Positions 9,501-17,882 are shown, counted from the stretch's first letter. The stretch is DNA of 40,360 nucleotides from an uncultured Ignavibacteria bacterium (GCA_937944105.1 CALDZP010000045.1:1-40360), one strand, 5' to 3'. Numbers and translations: made by a program. The notes: generated from the letters alone by a model not told the origin.

Positions 9501-10209
9501 TGATATTGAAGGTCAGTGTCTGGGATTGTTTTTAAAGGGATTAATATTTTATAATCTTAATGAAATCAATGCTTTGAAAGAAATAACTAAAGAATTATTA
9601 GCTATAATTGAAAGAAATAAAATTCAATCACTTTATTTACAAAACTATCTTTACCTTGATGGCCTTGTAAGTTTAAGTGATAATAAATATGAAGATGCTA
9701 TTAATAAACTTGAATTAGCCAGGGAAATATTTAGTGAAAGTGACAAAAGATATTATTACTGTCAAAGTTCAATTAATTTAATGTGGGCATATTTATATAA
9801 TGGAGATTATTTGAACCTTAAAAAAATTTATAATGAGCTAAGTAACAATAGTTTCTTCAAAAAAAATTATCAACAAAAAGCAGAAACTTTGCTAATACTT
9901 TCGGAAGCCTCTAAAAGACCAGGTAGCAACATGGAAAAAAATTCTTTTCATTATTGTAATGAAGCCTTGCAGCTTATAGAAAAAACTTATATAGGTGAAA
10001 TTACCTGGCAGGTTCTACTGGCTGTCGGCGAGGAATATTTAATTAAAGGCATAGTTTCTAAAGGTATAGACTATTTTTTGCAGGCTAAGAAGGTGATTAA
10101 TTTTCTTCTTTCCAAAATAAAAGAAAGTGAACATAAAAATTCATATCTTGAAAATATAAAACTTAAGAGATCACTGGATAAAATTAATAAAGTATTAAAC
10201 GGTATCTAA
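6586..10209 (+). CDS. Ser/Thr protein kinase - ATPase - TPR signalling protein
   Basis: 1207 aa, cytoplasmic, no membrane segment. Domains in order: PknB-like kinase (about 1-265), P-loop ATPase of the AAA/ORC type (about 283-500), winged-helix-like linker, then a long TPR superhelix (about 650-1195). Kinase motifs: glycine loop GSGRSDV, Lys36, Glu54, catalytic loop HFDIKPEN (136-143; HFD rather than HRD), DFG 160-162, GTPAYISPE (173-181). The ATPase has EEGMGKS (311-317) and a Walker B IIIDD (415-419). Family knowledge: such proteins act as stimulus-integrating kinases whose TPRs bind partners or ligands, comparable in layout to MalT-type sensors. Start codon overlaps the permease stop, tying it to the importer operon; the sigma-54-type activator follows 19 bases after its end. 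Phosphorylation target unknown; the adjacent activator is the obvious candidate (inference). Confidence 0.9.
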   Translation: MIINSRYKVIKKLGSGRSDVFLVEDLEFENRLIALKLISKGQITQDELSSLRNEFRLLSGFNHPNIVQVYEFDRIYSCDDSTFLNSYFYTSEYISGKNLIEYFESPLKQSDLDKFYYCLKQICEVLYYIHQLNVIHFDIKPENFLIVETFNDEPLLKLIDFGFSTTTFDSIKGTPAYISPELILKQKVDFRTDLYSLGATLYHVITGKPPFESSNEVDLLKQHLEQIPPSIGDNFPESLNLIVLKLLSKNPDDRFKNSLEILKYLPFKFQKIKNIWPLPKILYSRRDELKKILKFFSDENLEYVSLLLLSEEGMGKSFLVNKVIEYLDDNNLVYLIIKGEESKISHYNLLYLLVKQIEFILVQKRKIEHEDLIKKINFVLSLFEKSESSIDSFENLRNYIAEIFIEFARKVNYVIIIDDFNLLDEPTKSFIIYIYPSLMDFNVKFLLSSNLKFILQKEVENFSRSMEIILTPFTEKDIHEMLKSCFHFDFPYEPVTKLIVEYTDLSIKVINEFLNNLFVSEILQFNENGFILRNDKIEPAYFKRQIESIHQKKFNLLTTIQKEIIEYISFLILPIKIKLLSEAITLDYERLKNEILLLASFGWIEYSKLDETVFMYNNSLRNYINSKSSRRKEICLRFAELFESESFPRNIIAEYFSMAGYTEKALDGYLKAAKEAENFYSFSTMESYLKKCLTLDLNSEKILEIKYLLTKCYFNQSEYKNAEKLAQELIELITYDERKLYDLYLILAIIKYKIGEIDQAYEYFDEAYRYAFTDEQKIEVEINQINLELSQGNFDLVRKKCENLLKEYSNLLSDRMRAAILNNLGICYSQLGLYKEAISYFNDAFSLYENEKNIFKTSQLFLNLGNIYNLIGNKEKALEYWEKALTINENVGNLSQKATILNNIGISFLEEFNYEDALRYYMNSEAIFEKINNVYGKSLTLFNLGETNFFLCNYSDALKSIDEAINLSKKLVDIEGQCLGLFLKGLIFYNLNEINALKEITKELLAIIERNKIQSLYLQNYLYLDGLVSLSDNKYEDAINKLELAREIFSESDKRYYYCQSSINLMWAYLYNGDYLNLKKIYNELSNNSFFKKNYQQKAETLLILSEASKRPGSNMEKNSFHYCNEALQLIEKTYIGEITWQVLLAVGEEYLIKGIVSKGIDYFLQAKKVINFLLSKIKESEHKNSYLENIKLKRSLDKINKVLNGI

Positions 10210-10228
10210 ATTTTAATAAAAAAATAAA

Positions 10229-11596
10229 ATGGTAATCAAAATAATCAATTCTTCAAGTAAAACTGAGTCTATAGATTGGTTGTTTAAAACTTTAAAAGAT
10301 ACTGTTGTTCAAAATTTTAATTATGATAAGATAAATTTTGAAAATAGATCTGAACAAAGTTCGGATATCATAATTTTCAATATTGATGAGATAAACCTTT
10401 CATTAATTGAGTTGATAAAATCATTTCTAAACATTTACAACACAGATTATTTATTTTTTTCTTTTCATCATAGTTTATCAACTGAAATCTCTCAAATTAC
10501 CAGATTAGGTGTCCATAAAATTTATTTTTATCCAGAAGAAGAATTCTTATTAAGAAATGATGTTGCCGAATTTATTCAAAAATTAAGAGCCGATTTTGAA
10601 GCTAATTCAGTTAGAAATAGGTTATATAAGAAATTCAGTTTTGATAACTTAATTGGAAGATCACCTAATTTTACTGAGTGTATTGAAATTGCCAAACGCG
10701 TTTCAAAAAAAGGTGATGCAACTGTTTTACTTCTTGGAGAAACAGGAACAGGAAAAGAACTTTTAGCAAAAGCAATTCATTATAATTCACCTCGAGCAAA
10801 CGAACCTTTCATAGAATTAAATACATCTGCTATTTCTGAAAATCTTTTTGAATCTGAGCTATTTGGTTACGAAAAAGGGGCATTTACTGATGCAAAAGTT
10901 TCGAAACCTGGATTACTTGAAATAGCAGAAAATGGCACTGCGTTTCTTGATGAAATAGGCGATTTATCTTTTAATTTACAGGTTAAATTGTTAAGAGCGA
11001 TTGAAAACAAAGTAATAAAAAGGTTGGGTGGAATAAAAGATATACAAATCAATTGCAGAATAATTGCTGCAACCAATCAAAATCTCGAAAAACTTGTGGA
11101 TGAAAAAAAATTTAGAGCTGATTTATATTATCGTTTGAAAGTAGTATCTATTCATTTACCTCCTCTTCGTGAAAGAGTTGAGGATATAATCCCTTTAGCT
11201 GAACATTTTATTGATTTGTTTAATAAAAAGTATGATTCAAAAATTGAAGGTATTACGCAGAAAGCAAAAAGAATGTTGCTTCAATATTCCTGGCCTGGCA
11301 ATATAAGAGAGCTTTCTAATGTAATAGAAAGAGCAATTTTACTTTCTAATTCAAATTATATTTCTGAAAAGGATATACAACTTGGTCAAAGTTCTATTCT
11401 GACTACTATGAAAAAAAATATAATAGAGATAAAAGTCGAAATTGACAACGCAAAAATTGAAAAAGTTACTTATGAACTCGCTAAGGAAGTTCTTAAATTA
11501 GTGGATGGTAATAAAACTCAGGCTGCAAAAATTTTAGGAATCTCTCGTCCGAGCCTTATAAAAATTCTTAACGAAAGGAACACCAAATACCTGTAA
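10229..11596 (+). CDS. sigma-54-type transcription activator with degenerate receiver domain
   Basis: 455 aa. N-terminal receiver-like fold (about 1-120), AAA+ activator domain (139-370), C-terminal Fis-type helix-turn-helix (about 415-450). The AAA+ domain is complete: Walker A GETGTGKE (170-177), Walker B FLDEIGD (239-245), Arg296 and Arg302 in the arginine-finger region, WPGNIREL. Two departures stand out. The phospho-acceptor Asp of the receiver is Asn51 (AAT at 10379-10381) and the conserved Lys region is also lost. The sigma-54-contacting loop reads GAFTDA (217-222) instead of GAFTGA. The protein should bind DNA and remodel sigma-54 RNA polymerase, but not by a normal Asp-phosphorylation switch. 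Neighbouring Ser/Thr kinase or TPR protein may control it (inference). No ribosome-binding site is obvious. Confidence 0.92.
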   Translation: MVIKIINSSSKTESIDWLFKTLKDTVVQNFNYDKINFENRSEQSSDIIIFNIDEINLSLIELIKSFLNIYNTDYLFFSFHHSLSTEISQITRLGVHKIYFYPEEEFLLRNDVAEFIQKLRADFEANSVRNRLYKKFSFDNLIGRSPNFTECIEIAKRVSKKGDATVLLLGETGTGKELLAKAIHYNSPRANEPFIELNTSAISENLFESELFGYEKGAFTDAKVSKPGLLEIAENGTAFLDEIGDLSFNLQVKLLRAIENKVIKRLGGIKDIQINCRIIAATNQNLEKLVDEKKFRADLYYRLKVVSIHLPPLRERVEDIIPLAEHFIDLFNKKYDSKIEGITQKAKRMLLQYSWPGNIRELSNVIERAILLSNSNYISEKDIQLGQSSILTTMKKNIIEIKVEIDNAKIEKVTYELAKEVLKLVDGNKTQAAKILGISRPSLIKILNERNTKYL

Positions 11597-11902
11597 AAAT
11601 ATTTTACACTCTGATTGTTTTAAACTAATCTCCCTCTTAATTTCAAAGAGTTATTAGAAATATTTAAAGTTATTCGTTAATTAAAATCTCATGAAAACGA
11701 AAAAATTGTTTACGGGTCTAATAATTTTAAGCATGAAAGGAACTAAAAAAGAATAATAATATTATTTAACTGAACAATATTAGCCAGAATTCCTTCGATA
11801 AATATCATAAAAATTGAATTTTATATGAAAATTTGTGGTATAATTTTTGAGCCTCTAAATTTAACTAAAATAAATTTCAAACAAAAAAAACAGGAGAGTA
11901 TT
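11597..11902. other. 306-bp intergenic region upstream of the lipoprotein gene
   Basis: A/T-rich spacer. It holds a 21-codon open frame (ATG 11691 to TAA 11756) whose product looks like a truncated signal peptide, the GG-N10-GA element described separately, and a good ribosome-binding site (CAGGAGAG, 11891-11898) before ATG 11903. No terminator with a strong stem follows the activator gene. Confidence 0.5.
11837..11850 (+). promoter_or_regulatory. GG-N10-GA element 1 (candidate promoter)
   Basis: GGTATAATTTTTGA, 52 bases before ATG 11903. It differs by one base from the element before the MFS transporter gene. It could be read as a -24/-12 sigma-54-like site with GA in place of the usual GC, or as a TATAAT -10 box (11839-11844) with TTGAAT at 11814-11819, 19 bases upstream. 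The sequence does not decide between them. Confidence 0.4.
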
Positions 11903-12469
11903 ATGAAAAAATTTTATTTACCAATCGTTGTTGTGCTTTTTGTAAGCACACTATTAATAACCGGATGCCAGGAATCAATTTCACCTGTAGCACCAGTAGA
12001 TCAATCGATTACGCAGATAAAACAAGATAAAAATACTCCACCAGTAGGAGTAACTTTTCTGCGTGCAATAACCAATCCTAAACTAAATTCAATAAATACA
12101 GTTGTTACTGCAAGTGCAACATTAGAACCATCATCCGGTGGTGTTGTTGGAGGTAGTGAAACTTTTGGTAATTATGTATATATCCCTCCTTACACATTTA
12201 ATGAAACCACAACATTCACAGTTACTGCAGCTGATGAAGAATTTAGTTGGGTTGAATTTGGTCCATCGATGACTTTTAATGGTAATGTTGTTGTTACTCT
12301 TGATTTTAGTCGATTTGGTTTAACAAAGAAAGAAGCTAGAAAATTGAAAGTGTGGTATTATAACGAAAATGAAGGTAAATGGGAGAAAGTAAAAGGACCG
12401 TATTATTATTCAGAGACAAGTGTTACATTCTTTACAAATCATTTCTCACGATATGGATGGGGTAACTAA
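11903..12469 (+). CDS. exported lipoprotein with ZU5-like beta-sandwich
   Basis: 188 aa from ATG 11903, chosen because CAGGAGAG lies 5-12 bases upstream and the protein then starts with a lipoprotein signal peptide ending LITGC (Cys22). A longer frame from 11825 adds 26 residues without a signal. The mature part after a Pro/Gln-rich linker has the pattern GGVVGG...YVYIPP, FGPSMTFNGNV, LKVWYYNENEGKWEKV and FTNHFSRYGW, which resembles the ZU5-like domains found in many exported Bacteroidota and Ignavibacteria proteins. Its function is not known. It lies alone between the activator and the TPR/GAF genes with its own candidate promoter, so it may be a target or sensor of the signalling block (inference). 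Confidence 0.8.
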   Translation: MKKFYLPIVVVLFVSTLLITGCQESISPVAPVDQSITQIKQDKNTPPVGVTFLRAITNPKLNSINTVVTASATLEPSSGGVVGGSETFGNYVYIPPYTFNETTTFTVTAADEEFSWVEFGPSMTFNGNVVVTLDFSRFGLTKKEARKLKVWYYNENEGKWEKVKGPYYYSETSVTFFTNHFSRYGWGN

Positions 12470-12506
12470 TTAATTTGAGATAGATCATGATGAAAGGGTT
12501 TTGACA

Positions 12507-13757
12507 ATGAACAGAATTAAGAATTTTATAGATGCTTTGTTTGACCTTTCGATTAGGTTTTGTGGTGAAGAGGTAATAAATGATGTAAAAGAAATTTTGG
12601 GTCGAGCCGAGAAACTCGAGCTCGACCTTGCTTTAAAAATAAAAAAGGAAGACAGAGAAGAATTTACGAACATAGAGAATATTCGCATTCAATTTTACAC
12701 CGATAATCTATTAAGCTTTTGCAAAAATATTCTTAAAGAAGAATTATACCTGAATTATTTATTAGAACTTGGCGAAGTCTGTCTTTCTTTTGGTGAAATT
12801 TATTATGCCGAGAGCGTTTATTCGAGTCTTATAAATCTTGCTGAGAATAAGAATAAGTATAAACTACTTATCGCACAAGCATACTTTAATCGCGCTGAGG
12901 TTTTTGTCCGTTCAACAAAGTGGAGAAATGCAGAAAATGATTTAAAGAAATCCAAGGCACTGTATGATGAGAAGCGAGATAAAAAGGGACTTGCTAAAGT
13001 TAATAATTTAATAGGAATAATTAAGTCAGAGAAGGGGGCTTTGCAAAGTGCATACAAAAATTATGTTGATGCATTAAATATTTTTTCCAAAACAAAAGAT
13101 GAATTGTGGGTTGGTATTGTCGAAATGAATATTGGTAATTTAAGAACGATTCAATCGAAATGGGATGAAGCTTTCTCTCATTATAAGCGAGCCCTTGCTT
13201 CTTTTGAAAAACTTATGGATCTAAAAAGACTCGCTCTGGTCCGGCATAACATGGGATTGCTATTTAAGAACCGTGGTGAGTTAGAAGCTGCTCTTACTGA
13301 ATTTGACAGAAGTCTTGACTATGCTGTTGAAGCTAATTATTACCTTGCCAAAGGATTAGCTTATCTTGGCAAGGGAGATGTTTATGCTAAATTAGAAGAG
13401 TATGCTCTTGCAATTGAATATTGCAATAAGGCAATGGAAGTATTTTATAAAATTATGGATAAAGTTGGATTATCTGACAGTTATAAAATTAAAGGTGTTG
13501 TTCAAAGAGATATATCGAATCATGAAATTGCAGAAACTTACCTCCTCACCAGCTTACGTTTAAGCGAAGAGATTGAGAGCATATTAAATTTTGCTGAAGC
13601 ATCTTATGAACTGGGAATCCTATACAGGAAATGGAATAAACCGGATATGGCCCTGAAGTATCTTAAACTTTCTCAATCTTATTTTGCAAAAATAGGTGCC
13701 AGAGAAAATCTGGAGAGAGTTAAAATCATAATGGATAGAACAAATAACCCCAAGTAA
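12507..13757 (+). CDS. TPR-repeat protein
   Basis: 416 aa from ATG 12507; GAAAGG at 12492-12497 is well spaced for this ATG but not for the in-frame TTG at 12501. No signal peptide or membrane helix, so cytoplasmic. An N-terminal helical part (1-95) is followed by about eight TPR units (95-410). Typical units carry the G-x-x-Y/F-A pattern, for example near NIGNLRTIQSKWDEAFSHYK and LGKGDVYAKLEEYALAIEYC. The repeats resemble those of the upstream kinase, so it may be a detached scaffold of the same pathway. It lies 13 bases before the GAF/kinase-like gene, with AAAGGAAG between them, and surely shares its transcript. No enzymatic motif is visible. Confidence 0.88.
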   Translation: MNRIKNFIDALFDLSIRFCGEEVINDVKEILGRAEKLELDLALKIKKEDREEFTNIENIRIQFYTDNLLSFCKNILKEELYLNYLLELGEVCLSFGEIYYAESVYSSLINLAENKNKYKLLIAQAYFNRAEVFVRSTKWRNAENDLKKSKALYDEKRDKKGLAKVNNLIGIIKSEKGALQSAYKNYVDALNIFSKTKDELWVGIVEMNIGNLRTIQSKWDEAFSHYKRALASFEKLMDLKRLALVRHNMGLLFKNRGELEAALTEFDRSLDYAVEANYYLAKGLAYLGKGDVYAKLEEYALAIEYCNKAMEVFYKIMDKVGLSDSYKIKGVVQRDISNHEIAETYLLTSLRLSEEIESILNFAEASYELGILYRKWNKPDMALKYLKLSQSYFAKIGARENLERVKIIMDRTNNPK

Positions 13758-13770
13758 AGGAAGTATAATT

Positions 13771-15081
13771 ATGCGTTTCGCCGACTTTATATCTCAGCAA
13801 AATAAAATATATGATCTAAATGATGTTAACCAGAATATTAAGAATGATGATATGGAAATGATCTTAAATATCATTCAAAAAATTAATAACTCACTTGTTC
13901 TTGATGAAGTTCTAAATCTGGTTCTCATAAATGCAATTAGACTTGCAAAAGCAGATCGTGGTTTTTTACTCCTCCTGGATGACTCCAATGAATTGAGATA
14001 TAAAGTCGGCATGAATATTAATGGTGAATTTTTACCTGAAGATGAATTTGAGATAAGTCAAAGTGTTGTAAGAGATTCCTTTGAACTTGGTGAGTCTATT
14101 TGTATCGAAAGTGCAATCTCTGATAAAAATTTTCAGTCCCGTCAAAGTATATTAAATCTTGAACTCCAGACTATTATTTGTACACCTTTAATTACTAGCG
14201 GTGAAAAAATAGGCGCAATTTATGTTGATAGTAAAAAACTGATGAATATTAAAAAATCTGAAATTGTTAGAATATTTGAGATTCTTGCCGGTCATGCTGC
14301 CATTGCAATTCGTAATGCGAAATTATATCAAAGTCTTGATAAAGCATTTAATGAAATGCAAGAAATTCATGAAAGACTTATTAAAGCCGAAAGATTAGCT
14401 TTGAAAAAAGAAATTAATTCTCAGGTGGGGCAGGAAGTTCAAAATCTTGTTCATCTGGCTTTGCTTGAAAATGAAAGTGTTCTTAAGAAAATACAGAGAA
14501 TAAATGTTAATCAACCAATTGATAATGAAACTCTTCAACAACTTATTCAAAAATTAAATATTGCTTCTGAAAGTATTAGAAAAATTCAAAGATATTCACA
14601 AGCATTAATTGTTTCAACACGTTTTGAAACAACGAAAAAATCTGGTGATATTAATAAGACTATTAGAAATGTTGTCGGTTATATTAAAAAAACCAATAAA
14701 TTTAAAAATGTAACTTTTGAACTTAACATTGATAAAATTCCTCTAATTGAATATGACCATGAACAAATCGAACAGGTTATTATCAATTTAGTATCAAATT
14801 CGGTTGAAAAGAAATCTGATTGTCACATTAGAATTTCTACTTTTCATGATCAAGAAAATAACCTAATTATTGTTAAACTAAATGATAATGGACCGGGCAT
14901 TCCACCTGAAATTCAGAAACAAATTTTTCATCAACGTATTAATACTGGATATGAAGGCAGAGGTTATGGTCTTCTAATTGCAAAGAAAATAATTGATAAT
15001 CATAATGGTAAAATTTATTGTGTTTCTGAGCCCGGTAAGGGCGCAACATTTTATTTTTCACTTCCCGTTACTGTAAATTAA
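13771..15081 (+). CDS. GAF-domain histidine-kinase-like protein lacking the phospho-acceptor His
   Basis: 436 aa, soluble. A GAF domain (about 30-185) is followed by a coiled helix (185-240), a dimerisation-type helix pair and an HATPase_c domain (about 320-434). ATP-site motifs are good: N-box INLVSNSVEK (338-347), G1 DNGPGIP (372-378), G2 GRGYGLLIAKK (396-406). In the dimerisation helix the stretch AERLALKKEINSQVGQEVQN aligns without gaps to the usual AEK...AHEINN, and Gln221 (CAG, 14431-14433) falls at the autophosphorylated His. The next His, 228, is seven residues on. It may therefore be a pseudokinase, a dimerisation-regulated partner, or use another site. A TPR gene lies 13 bp upstream. 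The GAF ligand is unknown. Confidence 0.88.
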   Translation: MRFADFISQQNKIYDLNDVNQNIKNDDMEMILNIIQKINNSLVLDEVLNLVLINAIRLAKADRGFLLLLDDSNELRYKVGMNINGEFLPEDEFEISQSVVRDSFELGESICIESAISDKNFQSRQSILNLELQTIICTPLITSGEKIGAIYVDSKKLMNIKKSEIVRIFEILAGHAAIAIRNAKLYQSLDKAFNEMQEIHERLIKAERLALKKEINSQVGQEVQNLVHLALLENESVLKKIQRINVNQPIDNETLQQLIQKLNIASESIRKIQRYSQALIVSTRFETTKKSGDINKTIRNVVGYIKKTNKFKNVTFELNIDKIPLIEYDHEQIEQVIINLVSNSVEKKSDCHIRISTFHDQENNLIIVKLNDNGPGIPPEIQKQIFHQRINTGYEGRGYGLLIAKKIIDNHNGKIYCVSEPGKGATFYFSLPVTVN

Positions 15082-15410
15082 TATCAACAAAAATACATCT
15101 TGATTGAAAATTATTTTTTATTTCATTAAAACTTATCAAATAAAATTATCTTTATTGATTTGATATTGATGCATTTCGAGACAAAACTTTTATCACTTTA
15201 ATAATTAAATTTTATTAAAATAATAAATCCCAACCGTTAGAATTCCAATGAGTGTATAATTAAAACGATAATGAATTTTTTTAACCTTCAATTTTATCCT
15301 TGCAAAAAGTTTATTTTTATTGAGTTTACTGAATTTAGATTATCCAATTCCTGAATACCAAACATATAATATTAATCAATCATATCTAAGTTATACAAAA
15401 ATCCACTTTA

Positions 15411-15424
15411 GGCATAATTTTTGA
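15411..15424 (+). promoter_or_regulatory. GG-N10-GA element 2 (candidate promoter)
   Basis: GGCATAATTTTTGA, 34 bases before ATG 15459. Thirteen of fourteen bases match element 1 at 11837. It ends one base before the palindrome at 15426-15440, so that palindrome would cover the start of transcription if this is a promoter. Confidence 0.45.
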
Positions 15425-15425
15425 C

Positions 15426-15440
15426 TAATCGAAACGATTA
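15426..15440. promoter_or_regulatory. 15-bp palindromic operator candidate
   Basis: TAATCG-AAA-CGATTA, perfect 6-bp arms about a 3-base centre, located 18 bases before the MFS start. Its position between a candidate promoter and the ribosome-binding site suits a repressor site; sugar repressors of the LacI type favour sites with central ACGAT/ATCGT-like halves. No repressor gene is present in the window. Confidence 0.5.
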
Positions 15441-15458
15441 AAAAAACAGGAGTTTCGA

Positions 15459-16787
15459 ATGTCTACAGGAAATTTAAATTCTGTATCAATTCATTCATCA
15501 AATCAAAAAAATTATCTGCCAGAACTTACTATTTTAACTTCTTTATTTTTTATGTGGGGATTTTTGACATGTTTAAATGACATTTTGATACCTCATCTTC
15601 AGAATGTTTTCGAGCTAAATTATTTTGAATCAATGCTTGTTCAGTTCACCTTTTTTCTCGCATACTTTCTTGTTTCATTACCTTCAGGTTGGTTGGTTGA
15701 GAAAGTTGGTTATAAAAAAGGAATTGTGATTGGATTACTTACAGCGGGAATTGGAACATTAATTTTTTATCCTGCTGCAGGTCTAAGATCTTATCCGGTT
15801 TTTCTTTTTGCATTTTTTGTACTTGCTTCAGGAATAACATTACTTCAAGTTGCAGCAAATCCATATGTTACAATTTTAGGTAAACCAGAAACTGCATCTT
15901 CGAGATTAAATTTGACACAAGCATTTAACTCACTTGGAACAACAGTAGCACCATATTTTGGCTCTTTATTAATTCTTTCTAATGCAGTGAAAACAGCAGA
16001 AGAACTTGCTAAAATGAGTCCTGAGGAATTAGAAGCATATAAAGCCGCAGAAGCTGCTGCTGTGCAATATCCTTACCTTGGATTAGCAGCTGTTTTATTT
16101 ATTATGGCTGCAATATTTGCTGTAATAAAATTACCACAAATTGAAGCAAGCACTGTTCAATCTGCCGAAAACAATGGAATAAATTATGATGAATTACATG
16201 AAAGTGCCTGGGGTTACAAGCATCTGGTTCTTGGAGCGATTGGAATCTTTGTCTATGTTGGAGCTGAAGTTTCAATTGGAAGTTTTCTTGTTAAATATTT
16301 TGTTAACCTTGATAGGACAATGCTAGAAGTTGACGCAGGTAAAATGGTATCGTTCTATTGGGGTGGTGCAATGGTTGGAAGATTTATTGGGTCGGCTGTT
16401 CAACGAAAAATAAAACCGGGAACTGTTCTTGGTTTTAATGCAATTATGGCTTCAATTCTTGTTATTATCTCAATGTTAAGTAATGGAAAAGTTGCAATGT
16501 GGTCAATTCTTCTGGTGGGGTTATTTAATTCAATTATGTTTCCAACTATATTTTCGCTTGCAATTAGAGGACTCGGTAAACACACAGGTCAGGCTTCCGG
16601 AATTCTTTGCATGGCAATAGTTGGTGGTGCTGTAGTTCCTGTAATTCAAGGATTACTTGCTGATACTATAGGAATTCATCATGCTTTCATTCTGCCGGTT
16701 ATTTGTTATTGGTATATTGCATATTATGGATTTAAAGGCAGTATTCCGTCATTTGAAAAAGCACAACTTGCTATTGAGGTAGAATAA
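15459..16787 (+). CDS. MFS sugar transporter, FucP/GluP (glucose/galactose) family
   Basis: 442 aa, 12 predicted membrane helices. The first helix [16 protein letters not shown] and the stretch [20 protein letters not shown] are hallmarks of the FucP-type sugar:proton symporters; the glucose/galactose branch is the best fit. A soluble loop (about 185-205 and 225-245) separates the two halves, as usual. Starts at ATG 15459 with AGGAG (15448-15452). The stop TAA shares its last base with the ATG of the ROK kinase gene (16785-16789), so uptake and phosphorylation are translationally coupled. This strongly supports import of free glucose or a close hexose across the inner membrane. Likely regulated through the palindrome just upstream. 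Confidence 0.93.
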   Translation: MSTGNLNSVSIHSSNQKNYLPELTILTSLFFMWGFLTCLNDILIPHLQNVFELNYFESMLVQFTFFLAYFLVSLPSGWLVEKVGYKKGIVIGLLTAGIGTLIFYPAAGLRSYPVFLFAFFVLASGITLLQVAANPYVTILGKPETASSRLNLTQAFNSLGTTVAPYFGSLLILSNAVKTAEELAKMSPEELEAYKAAEAAAVQYPYLGLAAVLFIMAAIFAVIKLPQIEASTVQSAENNGINYDELHESAWGYKHLVLGAIGIFVYVGAEVSIGSFLVKYFVNLDRTMLEVDAGKMVSFYWGGAMVGRFIGSAVQRKIKPGTVLGFNAIMASILVIISMLSNGKVAMWSILLVGLFNSIMFPTIFSLAIRGLGKHTGQASGILCMAIVGGAVVPVIQGLLADTIGIHHAFILPVICYWYIAYYGFKGSIPSFEKAQLAIEVE

Positions 16788-17749
16788 TGTCGATCAAAGT
16801 TGTTCTTGGAATTGATATAGGAGGTACAAATACGGTATTTGGATTAATTGATAAGGAAGGTAAAGATTATTTAGTAGATTCAATCCCAACAAATGGAAAT
16901 CTACCGCCTGATGATTTATTTAAAAGACTATTTATCCGAATAGATGAATTAATCCGACAGGCAGAAATTGATTTTGAAATTATGGGAATTGGCATTGGAG
17001 CACCCAATGCAAATTATTTTAAGAAAACAATCGAATATCCTCCAAATCTTAGTTGGGGATATGTGGAGCTTGAAGAATTTATTCGAAAATTTTACACGCA
17101 ACCATTTGCAGTAACTAATGATGCTAACGCAGCGGCATTAGGAGAAATGCACTATGGTGTTGCGAAAGGATTGAAAGATTTCATTGTTATAACTTTAGGT
17201 ACAGGTCTTGGTAGTGGAATTGTAGTTAATGGTAATTTAGTTTATGGTCATGATGGATTTGCGGGAGAAATAGGTCATACAGTAGTTTTTCCTGATGGAA
17301 GAGAATGCGGTTGTGGTAAAAAGGGTTGTCTTGAAACATATGTTTCGGCATCAGGAATTAAAAGAACCGTTTTTGAATTACTTTCCAGATACAATTATGA
17401 TAGTCGTTTTAGAAGATTATCTTTTGAAGAATTTGATGCAAAGATGATCACTCAAGCTGCCCTTGAAGGAGATAAAATAGCTTTGAAAGCGTTTGATTTT
17501 ACTGCTAAGGTTTTAGGGATGAAGCTTGCGGATGCAGTAGCTCACACCAGTCCCGAAGCTATCATTCTTTTTGGTGGACTTGCTAATGCAGGTGAATTAA
17601 TTACCACACCAACAAAGAAATATATGGAAGAATATCTTTTTCATGTTTTTAAGAACAAAGTAAAAATACTTAAATCTGAATTAAACGAAGGCAAATCAGC
17701 TGTACTTGGGGCAGCCGCATTGATATGGCATGAATTACTTAACAAATAA
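16787..17749 (+). CDS. ROK-family glucokinase
   Basis: 320 aa, cytoplasmic. Phosphorylates glucose (or another hexose) with ATP. Visible features: phosphate-binding GIDIGGTNT (8-16), the sugar-site NDANAAALGE, GTGLGSG for ATP binding, the EIGH motif, and the zinc cluster ECGCGKKGCLE with its Cys residues. The length is standard for bacterial ROK glucokinases. There is no N-terminal helix-turn-helix, so it is an enzyme and not a ROK repressor. It overlaps the transporter stop by one base. Exact hexose preference (glucose, mannose or N-acetyl sugar) is not fixed by sequence; glucose fits the transporter and the beta-glucan genes. Confidence 0.92.
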   Translation: MSIKVVLGIDIGGTNTVFGLIDKEGKDYLVDSIPTNGNLPPDDLFKRLFIRIDELIRQAEIDFEIMGIGIGAPNANYFKKTIEYPPNLSWGYVELEEFIRKFYTQPFAVTNDANAAALGEMHYGVAKGLKDFIVITLGTGLGSGIVVNGNLVYGHDGFAGEIGHTVVFPDGRECGCGKKGCLETYVSASGIKRTVFELLSRYNYDSRFRRLSFEEFDAKMITQAALEGDKIALKAFDFTAKVLGMKLADAVAHTSPEAIILFGGLANAGELITTPTKKYMEEYLFHVFKNKVKILKSELNEGKSAVLGAAALIWHELLNK

Positions 17750-17882
17750 AATTAGATTAATGGTTTTGAAGTTTTTAATAAATAATTTTTTTGTTCAAAG
17801 AAAAATAATTGAATTTCAAAAACATTAAAAATTGTTTGTGTTTTAAGTTGAATTAAGTTGTAATTCTTTTGAGGATTAGTTT

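Larger units (their letters stand above)
15082..15458. other. 377-bp intergenic region before the glucose transporter operon
   Basis: A/T-rich and non-coding. No intrinsic terminator with a clear stem follows the kinase-like gene. The last 50 bases contain the GG-N10-GA element, a 15-bp palindrome and the ribosome-binding site of the MFS gene. I see no further structure in the first 320 bases. Confidence 0.6.

Noticed and set aside
11691-11756. 21-codon open frame resembling a signal peptide start
   Set aside because: No ribosome-binding site, no conserved tail, and such short frames are common in A/T-rich spacers; it may be a relic of a lipoprotein gene.
16787-17749. ROK protein as transcription repressor
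   Set aside because: It begins directly at the ATP-binding GIDIGGTN motif with no DNA-binding domain.
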